Shown here: positions 1 through 8,610 of the stretch, piece after piece
Numbering within the stretch: the first letter of the stretch is position 1
How the letters are laid out: each line of letters opens with the position of its first letter
The notes under the pieces: generated by a model
What the model saw: the letters and a program-made list of their open reading frames with translations, nothing else
The model's database searches: none
Told to the model about the DNA's origin: nothing
Assembly (NCBI GenBank): GCA_009801015.1
Contig: VHZZ01000564.1
Span: 37,740-63,266, forward strand
DNA length: 25,527 bases
DNA from: Silene noctiflora
Taxonomy: Eukaryota; Streptophyta; Magnoliopsida; Caryophyllales; Caryophyllaceae
Direction: 5' to 3'
Made by a program: the position numbers and the translations under genes

Positions 1-148
1 CAAACCAACCATTCCTCTTGTGACCGTAGGATAGAAAGACTACCAAGCATTAGCATAGAAAATTTTGTAGCGTCTCTGTGGAATTCGACCCCTATGTACT
101 ACATTCTTTTGTTGTACCTAGGGTATTTTTCATAGGGTGCGACACCTA
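1..148. repeat. Possible LTR-retrotransposon end fragment
   Basis: This non-coding stretch contains the phrase GTGGAATTCGACCCC (about 79-93) and, near its end, GGTGCGACACC (about 137-147). Similar wording is familiar from the ends of plant Gypsy-type LTRs, but I see no partner LTR, primer-binding site or target-site duplication in the window. It stops abruptly where the LINE reading frame begins near 149. The call rests on resemblance only. Confidence 0.2.
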
Positions 149-1075
149 GTCAGGACGCAGTATTTCTGATAATATATTAATAGCTCACGAGCTTGTTCAT
201 AAAATTTCAGCCGCTTCTTCCGGTAGTTCGAATATGAGGGCTTTTAAGGCTAATATGAGTAAGGCTTATGATAGGTTGGATTGGGATTTTATTAAGGCGG
301 CTCTTATCAAGATGAGTTTTCCTAAGAAGATGGTTAGGCTTATTATGAAGTGCATTTCTACGGTCTCCTATGAAATTCTCATTAACGGGGTTCCTTCTAC
401 TGCAATAAAACCAAGGTGTGACATTCGTCAGGGAGACCCTCTATCCCCTTATATTTTTGCACTATGCACGGAATTTCTGTCTCTTAACATCCAAAAAGCA
501 GAACAAATTGGAATGATGCACGGGATTTCCATTAGCAGAGGTGGGATGACTATCTCTCATTTACTGTTTGCTGATGATTTCATTTTATTTGTGGAAGGTA
601 AAAAAGAGGGTTGTCAGGTTCTCTACAATATTATTCAAGAATATTGTAAGCCGTCTGGTTAGGTTGTCTATCCCTCTAAATCAACCCTTTTAATTAGCTC
701 TAGTTCTACTCTTTCTTTTGCTAAGTCTTGTATGAGATTGTACAAAGCACCCCTTTCCAATTCTTTTGGTGTTTATTTAGGTTTGCCTTTTGATGTTAGC
801 AATTTGCTTTAAAAGGTGTCCAAAAAGTGTCTTTTTAATTTCCTTATTGAGAAAGTTGAGAAAAGGGTCTCGTCTTGGAATTGTATTTTACTCTCACCAG
901 CCGGTAGATTAACCCTCATTGCTTCTGTCTTGTATTCCCTTTTTATTTACTTTCTATCGGTTTTTAAAATGTCGGTAAGTGTGACTAACAAGCTTGATTC
1001 TATGTTGTCATATTTTTGGTGGACGGGAGGTCGTGTGGGAAATCTATTAGTTGGTGTAGTAAAAACTTTCTGAAT
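149..1075 (+). pseudogene. LINE reverse transcriptase (RVT_1), broken
   Basis: Reading from GGA at 152 the frame gives GRSISDN, then SKAYDRLDWDF, RQGDPLSPYIFAL and LLFADDFILF. These match successive reverse-transcriptase blocks, and FADD is the catalytic metal-binding motif; the acidic residue of the first catalytic block appears lost, since plant LINEs normally read D before KAYDR where this has S. The frame closes at TAG 660-662, where the family usually has glutamine, and resumes after it with PSKSTLLISSSS and later SSWNCILLSPAGR, typical of the post-RT region. A further in-frame stop lies near 810. The frame shifts near 1035, after which an adjacent frame carries NLGGLGIRN. The enzyme copied LINE RNA at a nicked target site; this copy cannot encode it. 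Confidence 0.85.
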
Positions 1076-1399
1076 TAGTCTAAAAATCTTGGTGGTCTTG
1101 GTATTAGGAATTCTAGATGTTTTAATCCCTCTTGACAAAAATTGCTTGGAAAATTGTTTCGGAACCTTCTTCATTAATAACTCTGACATTAGGTCACAAA
1201 TATGGTTTTAAAAAGTCTTTATGTGATCCTTCGTTTAAAATCCGTTTCTCAAATATGACTTGGAGGTAGAAGTATTGTTTGGGTCCTAAAGTTGATCCAA
1301 CCTAAGTGTGTTTGGAAAGTCAGCAACAATTCTACACTTAATGTCTGGACTTCTAAGTGGGTTGAAGGTATGAGTCCTAGTCTTAAGGACTTGATCTCT

Positions 1400-2043
1400 T
1401 GATGGGCTTCCCTAACCTTTGTCTACTACTTGTTAAGCATCTTATGAAGAACAATGCTTTAAGCTGGGATGAACATCGGGTCTTTAGCTTCTTTAATTTG
1501 AGAATTCGTGGGCATATAGAATTTTGGCAATTCTGCTTAGTTCAAAATGTGTTGAGGATTGCCTTTACTGGGAAGGATCAATGACGGGCTTTTATTTGGT
1601 TAAAACGGGATATTTCATGGCTCATCAGCGACACGGGAATCTTACTGCATCTGCAAAAGATCTTACTAGAATAGGAGTTAACTATAGGCACTTTGTTCGC
1701 AAAGAGCTATGGAGGTTGCCAGGCATGGTTTATCTTGCTTTGGAAAATTCTAACTAATACACTACCTATTGGCAGTGAGTTTTCTAGACGTAACCTTGAC
1801 AATTACTGTACGAGTTGTCCTTTATCTGAGGAGTGTTATAATGTCGAGACAATAGACCATCTTTTTAAAGATTTTCCAGTGGCCACAAGATTATGGATGG
1901 GTAGTTTCCTCGGAATTAGAGCTGATAATTGTGCTTTCATAAATGTTAAGACTTGGATTATTAATTGGATCACTCTTCTTCTTAAAGCTAATGATAATGG
2001 GTGTGGTTTATTGTCTTTCTTGTGTACTCTGAGGGATATTTAG
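1400..2043 (+). pseudogene. LINE zf-RVT region, broken
   Basis: The frame at 1693-2043 reads LLWKILTNTLPIGSEFSRRN, then CTSCPLSEEC, then ETIDHLFKDFPVATRLWM. This is the zf-RVT domain found between reverse transcriptase and RNase H in many plant LINEs, with cysteine pairs followed by the HLF segment. The second knuckle is damaged because the usual DCP is DFP here. Upstream, 1400-1690 carries linker scraps in shifting frames. The frame stops at TAG 2041-2043, a position usually occupied by tryptophan, and homologous residues continue beyond it. Confidence 0.7.
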
Positions 2044-2279
2044 AAGATGCGAAATTATAATATCTTCAGTACTAATAAGTGTAATGCAATTGGGGTCATT
2101 CTCATCTGCTATGAGGCTAATTTCAACATTGCACTTAATGCCATTGAAAATTTAAAGGAGGACCTGCCGCGGGGTTTACGAGTCTAAAAGCGGATGTGGA
2201 TGCTCAAAAGTTGGATAAACAACTAACTTTAGGCGATTGTATGTTTGTTTTTGGTTCCCTAAGAACGTGCAACAAAATA

Positions 2280-2660
2280 TCTGTTAAGGTGGATGATTCT
2301 TGGACAGATAACCGAATTGCTGGAATTGGATGAATTTGTTATCTTCGGGATGAGACTATGTTGAAGTCTACTTCTTGCACCTATGCTCAAAGCCCGGAGC
2401 AGGCTAAGGGGAAGAGCATTTTGGAAGTGTTAGAATGGGCGTGGCATATGAAGCACTTACATATTATTATTGCCTCGGATTGCATTCGCATTCTCACTCA
2501 AATATTGAAGGACGCTCTAATAATCACTTGTCAAGGGTGATTGTTGAGGATATTTTAGATTACGCTAAGCTTTTTCATTGTGTTTCTATTTCTTATATTA
2601 ATAGATCTTCTAATCTAGATGCTCATAGATAAGCAAACCTGGCTAGCAGATAGGCTTGTT
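2280..2660 (+). pseudogene. LINE C-terminal RNase H-like domain (RVT_3), broken
   Basis: The frame from 2280 reads VKVDDSWTDNRIAGIG, stop (TGA 2331-2333, where tryptophan is usual), ICYLRDE, then SPEQAKGKSILEVLEWAWHM and IIIASDC. This is the plant RVT_3 RNase H fold: first catalytic Asp in KVD, Glu-containing helix, and Asp in ASDC. Near 2500 the frame shifts, and the remainder (VIVEDILDYAKLFHCVSISY, INRSSNLDAHR) lies in another frame, ending at TAA 2630-2632. The domain would have helped degrade RNA in RNA:DNA hybrids; it cannot be produced from this copy. Confidence 0.8.
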
Positions 2661-2690
2661 TTTCTACTGGTAAAAATAAAATAAAAAATA

Positions 2691-3413
2691 TATTACTCAA
2701 GTTATAATTCGAGAGAAACTTACATATGAGGTTGAGGTTCTAAAAAATCAAGGTGAATTTAGGATATATTAAATTAAATATCTAACTTTATGCAAATGTA
2801 ACCCTATCAAACATCATAATGTATCAAATTCATTAATCATTACAATTCATTCCAAAATCAAACCCCTTTTTATGCAATACTATCAACTTTTTTTCTTAGG
2901 ACTTTGATCGTGTCTCAGAGAAGTCTAAATCAAACGCTTCATGTATAAGCTGAGGAGGTCTGCAACGCATCTAGACTTCGAGTTTAAAGGGCATTTGCGT
3001 GAAAGGACGTGTTAGAATATGAAATTGCTTATGAGATTCCAACCATCAGTTAAAATTTTTTTGTTGAAAAGGTTTCTTAATACGGTATACCTGTTGTTAA
3101 ATTAGTTGATAGGTCTTGAAGACATCTACATCACTACATGTCTCATTATGTATATCCATACACAGAGAATGGATGAAAATAGTCGAATGATCCATATCAC
3201 ATCTAGGAGTTTCTTTAATACAATGTTCATCCATGATTCACAAGGGCATTAAGGATAAAAGTAAACAAAAACAGCATCATTTCCCTTAAGAAAGACACCG
3301 TCGAAATACCTTCATTCATTCCACAGCTAATAGTCCCCACCATTTTACACCCAATAATAATAATAATCTTCTAGTATTATCATTTACTTTTGTCAACCCA
3401 ACTTTCGCTTCCC
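2691..3413. other. Unassigned AT-rich spacer
   Basis: I see no credible coding frame, RNA gene or terminal-repeat structure here. It may be LINE flank or degraded repeat. Confidence 0.5.
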
Positions 3414-3613
3414 GCACTAAGTCTCCCTTGTGACGGGCATTTTCATCACAAGTTTGTGACGAGTTGAATATCATTCATATGCATTGATAAGGCAAAAATT
3501 AGAGTGCTTAGGAAATCACTAATGATTTGTCTTTATTTACCCATGTGAGTTTTATTTGACCAGTTATAAACTTATGTCAAATATTACCCGCCACAAATGA
3601 GAATTTTATGCAC
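3414..3613 (+). mobile_element. Mutator-like MITE, copy A
   Basis: The left end has AAGTCTCCCTTGTGACGGG (from 3419). The right end, read on the other strand, has ATTCTCATTTGTGGCGGG, so the two form an imperfect terminal inverted repeat. Internal phrases about wheat-colour-neutral spacer sequence, such as TTAGAGTGC followed by GGAAATCACTAATG, are shared with copy B (8620-8762). The element is about 190 bp and non-coding. GCAC occurs at both edges (3414-3417 and 3610-3613), but I could not find the 9-bp duplication seen at copies B and C, so the exact boundaries are uncertain. Confidence 0.65.
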
Positions 3614-3743
3614 TTTGTGAGGACTCACTTGAATTTCTACGTGTGTGTACATGTAGTTGTGGTATTATGTATTGTCCTCCAATTAATATAGTCGGCCTCG
3701 CACAATAATCATGATTTTCATTTTTGCACTACGACTACTTGAG

Positions 3744-3806
3744 TCATAACTACAGTCGATATCGCTTTGAAGAAGACTCATAACTACGGTTGATATCGCT
3801 TTAAAG
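3744..3806. repeat. Short tandem duplication, 29-bp units
   Basis: Two copies of a 29-bp unit beginning TCATAACTAC and containing GATATCGCTTT lie at 3744-3772 and 3778-3806, with three mismatches. It is a local duplication with no visible function. Confidence 0.75.
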
Positions 3807-3809
3807 TAT

Positions 3810-4675
3810 GACAACGCATATTAACAAAAAAGAAATATTGTATGATACTCCATTACAGGACCGTCAAATGAATTTGAGAGACTGGTTCAAAATATCAATT
3901 CGTTTAAGATATAAAAAAGCATTGTGGTTTGGTTTTACCTTGAAGTTTCGTATATTTTTTAGACATATGATGGTCAGAAAATCTGAAAATAAAAATAAAA
4001 ATAAAAATTGAACTTGCTAATCAACAGCCCTGCTCAATGATGGAACAGAGAATTGGATTTTTGCCATTGTTAGGACTTACGAGCAGTATAAAATTAGGAA
4101 AAACATTTTCAAGAAAAATGAAAACGAAATCTTCTGATAAGGAACAATTTTGTTGAGAAGTATAAATTTTTTTGGGACTTTATGATAAATTAAATCTATA
4201 TTTTCTCACCCAAAACCTGATTTATGGCAACCTTTTAAGGAGAAAAAGGTTAGGGTCCTTTTAGTTTTAGGTGATGTTCCATTGCATTATCCATGTAAAA
4301 CCAAAGAAATAATTCCTTAAATAAGGGCAACATTCCCTTATACTACAAGCCACCAAAAGCATTTAAAAAAAGACAATAATACCAACTTTTTCAACAAAAT
4401 CATAAACCCCAAACCTCCACTACACTAACTATTATACCTAAAGTAATCACTCTCCCTATTGTTTTTATCATTCATCTCACATGAGTACTTGCCCAATACT
4501 TTCAACAAATAGTCCCATAACTTTGCATTTAATTTCCAGCCACCAAGAAACCATATTTTCAGCATTAGGCATTGGTGTACAATACATCGAGTCGGGTCAA
4601 TTTCGAATTTTTCAAAAAATTCCCGAGTTAAATTTCAAATACTCCATTGTTTAGCGGTACAAGGACTGCACCGCT
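3810..4675. other. Unassigned spacer
   Basis: An open frame at 3808-4011 (67 codons) ends in a low-complexity ENKNKNKN tail and resembles nothing I know; I do not call it a gene. The remainder is AT-rich with no recognised feature. Confidence 0.4.
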
Positions 4676-4770
4676 GAGGCTTTGTTCTTTTCGACTTAAT
4701 TTCAGCTCACTTCACGTCATCTCTATTCATCCCTCCTAACTTCAATTAAGCCCAAAAGAACATGGCCTAA
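4676..4770. mobile_element. Small MITE, AGGC..TGTTCTTTT family, copy 1
   Basis: The left end AGGCTTTGTTCTTTTCG (from 4677) and the reverse complement of the right end, AGGCCATGTTCTTTTGG (up to 4769), align without gaps and continue into CTTAATT on both sides. This gives a terminal inverted repeat of about 26 bp in an element of about 94 bp. The same termini recur at 10449-10671. I cannot assign the superfamily because the target-site duplication is unclear. Confidence 0.65.
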
Positions 4771-5442
4771 AACACGAGATTTTGATGACCCGAACCTGAC
4801 TTGATCCATCCGTACAATCACAAGTCACAACAATGATCAAAACTGAAAAGACAACATCCGGACGAAACACTATATACCCTGATCCAACCCGAACCAAACC
4901 GACTGCTTTATTAATTACCATTTCTAGCCTTGCCACAGCTCTCCCAGACTCTGAACAGGTTACAGCAAAGCTAAACAACTTTTTATATATATAAACTCTA
5001 CAAAACTCAAAGTCTCTCTCTCTTTTCTACTACATGTTCCCTCTTTCTTTGTGCACTTCATTTAAATATAAGAAAATGTGCAGCAAGAAATTAGGCTCTG
5101 AAATCAGAACCAAAAGAAGTTTCCAATAAACATTACTAAAACATCTTCTTCAGTAACAGAAACAGCAGCTGCTCCAAAACCCTATGCATCTCACCCAATT
5201 GACTACTACATACAAGTATCTTCTTCATAAATTCCAATTTTCAAAGCTTCTTTGCATAAATAAGCACCAACATTAATGCAATAATCCAAACATACCACAA
5301 CAAAACAGTCCTCTTTTTTTAATCATCTCATTTCTTTACTACTGTAACAAAGCAGCAAACTTTACATTAAATTCCCTTTCAAATTCCTGCAAAAACAACC
5401 AGTAAACCCCCGAGTATACGTGATAGACTATCGCGGTCTCAT
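4771..5442. other. Upstream region of the CLE gene
   Basis: AT-rich non-coding sequence. A TATATATATAA stretch near 4984-4994 is followed by a CT-rich patch, which could be a distal promoter. It lies about 540 bp before the CLE start codon, so the nearer TATA at 5443 is preferred. Confidence 0.35.
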
Positions 5443-5448
5443 TATATA
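5443..5448 (+). promoter_or_regulatory. Putative TATA box of the CLE gene
   Basis: TATATA within CATTATATACATG lies 86 nt before the CLE start codon. Transcription would begin near 5475, giving a 5' UTR of about 60 nt that includes the AGT repeat. No other promoter element was verified. Confidence 0.4.
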
Positions 5449-5485
5449 CATGTTATTCCATCACCATCCCATATGATTTTGGGAC

Positions 5486-5510
5486 AGTAGTAGTAGTAGT
5501 AGTAGTAGTA
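5486..5510. repeat. (AGT)8 microsatellite in the CLE 5' leader
   Basis: Eight uninterrupted AGT triplets plus one base lie 23 nt before the CLE start codon, within the predicted 5' UTR. There is no ATG within the repeat. Confidence 0.95.
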
Positions 5511-5533
5511 CTTGCAATATCAGGAAGAAAAAG

Positions 5534-5800
5534 ATGGGTCTCAGAAAACAACAACATCTAACTTGTTTACTCTCTCTTTTGTTGCTGATCATGATAATCC
5601 TTAAAGATCCCAAATTTGCACTTGGGTATGGGAGATTTAACAAGTTTAATCATCAACAACAAGGGGATAATCGGGTTTTCACTTCTTCATCGCCGTCTTC
5701 ATATAAAAGAGTTGGTACAGGTCCAAAGCCAGGTGATGATGTTTTTGAAGATGATAAAAGGAAAGTTCGTACAGGTCCAAATCCTCTTCATAATAGATAA
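5534..5800 (+). CDS. CLE-family signalling peptide precursor (CLE16/17/20-like)
   Basis: This single-exon frame encodes an 88-residue secreted prepropeptide. The N-terminus has a basic start (MGLRKQQ) and a leucine/isoleucine-rich core at about residues 10-23 (LTCLLSLLLLIMIIL), a classical signal peptide. A variable, serine- and glutamine-rich middle follows. The C-terminus, KRKVRTGPNPLHNR, is the CLE domain: a 12-residue ligand RKVRTGPNPLHN preceded by a basic processing site and followed by one Arg. CLE peptides act in the apoplast on CLAVATA-type LRR receptor kinases. The non-proline residue at position 4 of the ligand resembles Arabidopsis CLE16, CLE17, CLE20 and CLE22, and the neighbouring context (GDNRVF in the middle, DKRK before the ligand) looks closest to CLE20; this is from memory. 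Oddly, residues 56-67 contain a second CLE-like stretch, KRVGTGPKPGDD. The start codon is the first in frame and gives the only sensible signal peptide. Confidence 0.9.
   Translation: MGLRKQQHLTCLLSLLLLIMIILKDPKFALGYGRFNKFNHQQQGDNRVFTSSSPSSYKRVGTGPKPGDDVFEDDKRKVRTGPNPLHNR
5708..5790 (+). repeat. Internal duplication within the CLE coding sequence
   Basis: The block GTACAGGTCCAAA occurs at 5714-5726 and 5768-5780, in the same reading frame. Each is preceded by ATAAAAG a few bases upstream. The first encodes TGPK within KRVGTGPKPG and the second TGPN within the mature CLE motif. The spacing between copies is 54 bp, i.e. 18 codons. Confidence 0.85.
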
Positions 5801-6034
5801 GTTTGCAGCTTATGTATGTTAGCTATTTAGCTAGAGTGTATATGAAGAAATTTTGATTTTTAATTTGTTTGTTCTACGGTTTTAACTATTATTAATACGC
5901 TTGTATGAGACTGTCTTATTGTAAAACCAACTCGGATATTAATTCAACGATATTAGGTATTACTCCGTATGTAGGTAATAATGTGGATAATAAAGTTGAA
6001 ATCGCGTTAAGAGAGTGTAATACAAGAATTTGTG

Positions 6035-6206
6035 TTCTTCTATCATTATTCATTACCCCTTTGATTTGTTATTATTGAAGCCTTTCTTCACTAATTCAGC
6101 TTGAATGTTCATAGAGCTAGTAAAAAGGTGAAATAATGTTGACGGGATTTAAACCTAGATCATAAGTACCACTCTTTATGATTTTACCAGCTAAGCTAGC
6201 TAACAT
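6035..6206 (-). mobile_element. tRNA-derived SINE
   Basis: On the minus strand an exact internal RNA polymerase III A box (TAGCTTAGCTGG, 6187-6198) is followed 31 nt later by a B box (GGTTTAAATCC, 6145-6155), one or two bases off the GGTTCGANTCC consensus. A tRNA-like head would begin near 6205. The region past the B box is unlike a tRNA, as expected of a SINE body, and ends in an AT-rich stretch near 6035-6080. The tRNA-like part does not fold as a functional tRNA by eye. I found no target-site duplication, so the ends are approximate. Confidence 0.6.
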
Positions 6207-6209
6207 GTG

Positions 6210-6770
6210 TTAATTTTATGTAACAGTGTTGTACAACATACTTATGTTATCGCTAAATGATATACTTACTTAACATAGAATGAGATCGTCTTATATGAGA
6301 ATTTGCGGATAGAGTATTCTGTATGTATAATTTTGGAGACATTGAATTGAATGGAGTATATTTGGAGAGGAAGAACACCAAAGTAATTAATAGTGGGGTT
6401 GTTAGTGTAATGAATGTTTTTCTTTGCTTTTTCAGGTTGGTTGGTAGAAGTAGGAACATAAATTTTTCAAGCAAAGATAATTTAGTGTTGAAATTTAAAG
6501 GATGAAATGCAAATTTTCAATTTTGTCACTATTTAGTTCAACAAGAATCTGAAATTTTCTGAGTGTACATTCATATCAAAAGATTTTTGCTTATAAATGA
6601 AGTCAGAAATGTGACATATTATTGTACATTTGTGTGCATAAGATGCCATGACTTTTAGAATCTGTGTTTGATTTTTGTAAGGCATCTGTGTAAGTTCATC
6701 TTGGATAGGAGATCCTTAAAATCAATATGCTAACTGACTCATCTTTCGGACAAAGATCATTACTCTTTAA
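6210..6770. other. Unassigned spacer
   Basis: Only short chance frames occur here (for example 6323-6505). I see nothing I can name. Confidence 0.4.
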
Positions 6771-6973
6771 GTTACGGGTGGCGGCCTCACTAGTCACCAG
6801 TCCACGAGTCTCTGGTCCGCCAAACCTCGTGGCTTGTCGTTCAGGGCTCCAAAAGTCGGCTTTGGCTTTATTGGTCATGTTAAGGCCAAGCATGAGCCAA
6901 CCCAAACCGACTCTACCTTACGACATGAGGGTTTAAGTTCTAGATTAGGCATATATGGGCGAAACTTGTAAAG

Positions 6974-7066
6974 TTGTAAGTGAGTTTGACCGGTCTTTGA
7001 TGTCGATTTGGACAAAAAACATTATCAACTCAATCTTGAACTTGAATAACACTGGTTAAGTTTCTT
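6974..7066. repeat. Diverged direct repeat, left copy
   Basis: The stretch beginning TTGTAAGTGAGTTTGACC and ending around AACACTGGTTAAG corresponds to 7374-7462, which begins TTGTAAGTGAGTTTAACC and ends near AACACTCGTTGAG. The copies share GTCTTT, GGTTTGGACAAA-like and TCAATCTTGAAC blocks with scattered substitutions. A Stowaway-like MITE lies between them. Confidence 0.75.
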
Positions 7067-7105
7067 GGCCCAACCCGTGGCTAGGTCTACATTAGGTATA
7101 TATAA

Positions 7106-7356
7106 TACTTCCTCCATTTCATTTAATTCTTTACATTTGCTTTATACACATATATCAATGCTCATTTTCTTGTGTTCATATTTTTAGTTAAAAATTATAA
7201 AAATTTGATATTCACAATGTACTCTGTAAGACAAGTTAAACAAGATCTCACATAACTATCTTTTATGCTATATATTAGAAGTTGTATCGAAGATTCTCCC
7301 ACTTATAAATAGTGCCCAAAATACAAACGTATAAATTGATTGGAATGGAGGAAATA
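7106..7356. mobile_element. Stowaway-like MITE (Tc1/mariner type)
   Basis: The left end TACTTCCTCCATTTCATT (from 7106) matches the reverse complement of the right end, TATTTCCTCCATTCCAAT (up to 7356), and the similarity continues into the TTTACATTTG / TATACGTTTG region. A TA dinucleotide sits at each edge (7106-7107 and 7355-7356), as expected for the TA target duplication. The CTYCCTCC terminus is the Stowaway signature. The element is about 247 bp, AT-rich and non-coding. Confidence 0.8.
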
Positions 7357-7373
7357 TGAGAGTAACCATATAA

Positions 7374-7462
7374 CTTGTAAGTGAGTTTAACCCGTCTTTA
7401 GAATCGGTTTGGACAAACAACGGTGTCAAATCAATCTTGAACCTAACACTCGTTGAGCTTGA
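7374..7462. repeat. Diverged direct repeat, right copy
   Basis: This is the partner of 6974-7066, on the other side of the Stowaway-like MITE. Identity is roughly three quarters by eye. Confidence 0.75.
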
Positions 7463-7621
7463 TCATCTAGGGTGAGACCATTTATAGCGATAGGTACTTT
7501 ACCTTACATTTTAACGAACTAATTTTAATGTACAACCTTTTTGTGTTGCTAGCATTGGAGTATGTTGTGTACATTTGACTTCACTTACCCTGCAATTTGC
7601 AACCGCCCTTGAGGCACCGAG

Positions 7622-7793
7622 GTAATTAAAAGGAAGTTATGAATTTGACCAATCACAAGTCAAGCTCTATATATTCCTCGCAAATTTCAAGCCTCTATTT
7701 TATAGGGCGTATAATAATAAATAAATTAATAATCTCTATTATAATCTCTAGTAATTAAAAGGAAGTTATGAATTTAACCAATCACAAGTCAAG
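7622..7793. repeat. 43-bp direct repeat pair
   Basis: A 43-bp sequence containing AGGAAGTTATGAATTT and CCAATCACAAGTCAAG occurs at 7622-7664 and again at 7751-7793, differing at one base. The 86 bp between the copies is AT-rich. The second copy abuts the truncated LINE. Confidence 0.95.
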
Positions 7794-8585
7794 ATCATTT
7801 CTTTTCAGATGTTCCTTAATTGCTTCCGTTATCCAAGACATGAATATCATTAGTTTTAACATTTTTTTAGCAATACATGATAATATTGCAAGTCAAAGCT
7901 TCGTAGCAAAACTTAATTATCTTAAAAATTTAATTCCAAAAGCCGATTTCATTAAGATTGTATTTATTTGGTGGAATGTATGGTTCCACAGAAATGACAT
8001 TATTTTTAATGATGTTCATATCAATATTAGCAAACTTATTCTTTTATGTAATATGAACATTAAAATTTGGAATGAGACTAGACATAAGGATTTTAACAAT
8101 TCTAATAAAGACGTGTCAGTTAGAAATACTATTAATATAAGAATGAAATTTGATTGGTGAGATAAACCGAGAAATGAGTTTCTAAAGCTAAATTTTGACG
8201 GGTCGAAAATAGATGGTAATAAAGCTGCTCTAGGTTATTCTATAAAAGATCATAATGGTAAAGTCGTTTTGTTAGGAGTTAAAAAGTGTGGGTCTAATAG
8301 TATTCTTGTTGCGAAAGCTCTCGCCTTAAAAGAAGACATTTTAGCAGCTAAATACTTAGGAATCTCAAAGTTAATTGTAGAAGATAATAATTTATGTGTT
8401 ATCAACTCAATCCGTAGTACTTGACAAATTCTTTGTGAAATTTCTAGTATCATCAATGATGTAAAATTAATCTTCAGTTTTTTGATGAATTGATAATTAA
8501 ACATTGATTTCGTGAAGCCAACAAAGTTGTCGACTTTATGGCTTCTATTGGATATTCATGTCCCAACTCTTTCGAGGTGGTTTGA
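7768..8585 (+). pseudogene. LINE C-terminal region with RNase H-like domain, broken
   Basis: The frame 7768-8160 reads FKIVFIWWNVWFHRNDIIFND-like linker residues, typical of the segment between zf-RVT and RNase H. After a TGA (8158-8160) the same frame continues with FLKLNFDGS (first catalytic Asp), AALGYSIKDHNGKVVLLG, ALALKEDILAAKYLGI (catalytic Glu helix) and LIVEDNNLCVINSI. This is the RVT_3 fold. A second TGA lies at 8422-8424. After a frame shift the tail FREANKVVDFMAS, with a third TGA just before it (8505-8507), completes the domain. All three TGA codons sit where tryptophan is usual. The initial residues MNLTNHKS come from the 43-bp repeat and are not LINE sequence. Confidence 0.85.
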
Positions 8586-8610
8586 AAGTCGGTGACTTCA
8601 ACTCACCTCT

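Larger units (their letters stand above)
149..2690 (+). mobile_element. Decayed non-LTR retrotransposon (plant LINE), 5'-truncated
   Basis: The three C-terminal modules of a plant LINE ORF2 occur in the expected order on one strand: reverse transcriptase (149-1075), zf-RVT (1693-2043) and RNase H (2280-2660). An A-rich tail near 2669-2690 could be the 3' terminus. Endonuclease, ORF1 and the start of the reverse transcriptase are missing, which fits 5' truncation or interruption by the sequence at 1-148. Premature stops and frameshifts run throughout, so the copy is old and inactive. I found no target-site duplication. Confidence 0.85.

Noticed and set aside
4742..4978. Minus-strand frame starting MFSFAVTCSESG
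   Set aside because: It partly overlaps a MITE terminus and has no family resemblance, splice context or promoter.
4984..4994. TATATATATAA as the CLE core promoter
   Set aside because: It would imply a 5' UTR of over 500 nt, and a nearer TATA at 5443 fits better. It cannot be excluded.
5616..5822. A second + strand frame overlapping the CLE gene
   Set aside because: It is a shifted-frame shadow without signal peptide or CLE motif.
6145..6205. A functional tRNA gene on the minus strand
   Set aside because: A and B boxes are present, but the acceptor ends do not pair and the anticodon arm is not convincing, so a SINE head is the better reading.
6696..6936. Open frames on both strands of about 69 codons
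   Set aside because: They mirror each other across a GC-richer repeat, with no recognisable domain on either strand.
7768..8160. A stand-alone 130-residue host protein
   Set aside because: After eight residues from the 43-bp repeat it is the linker of a LINE polyprotein, and the homologous frame continues beyond the stop codon.
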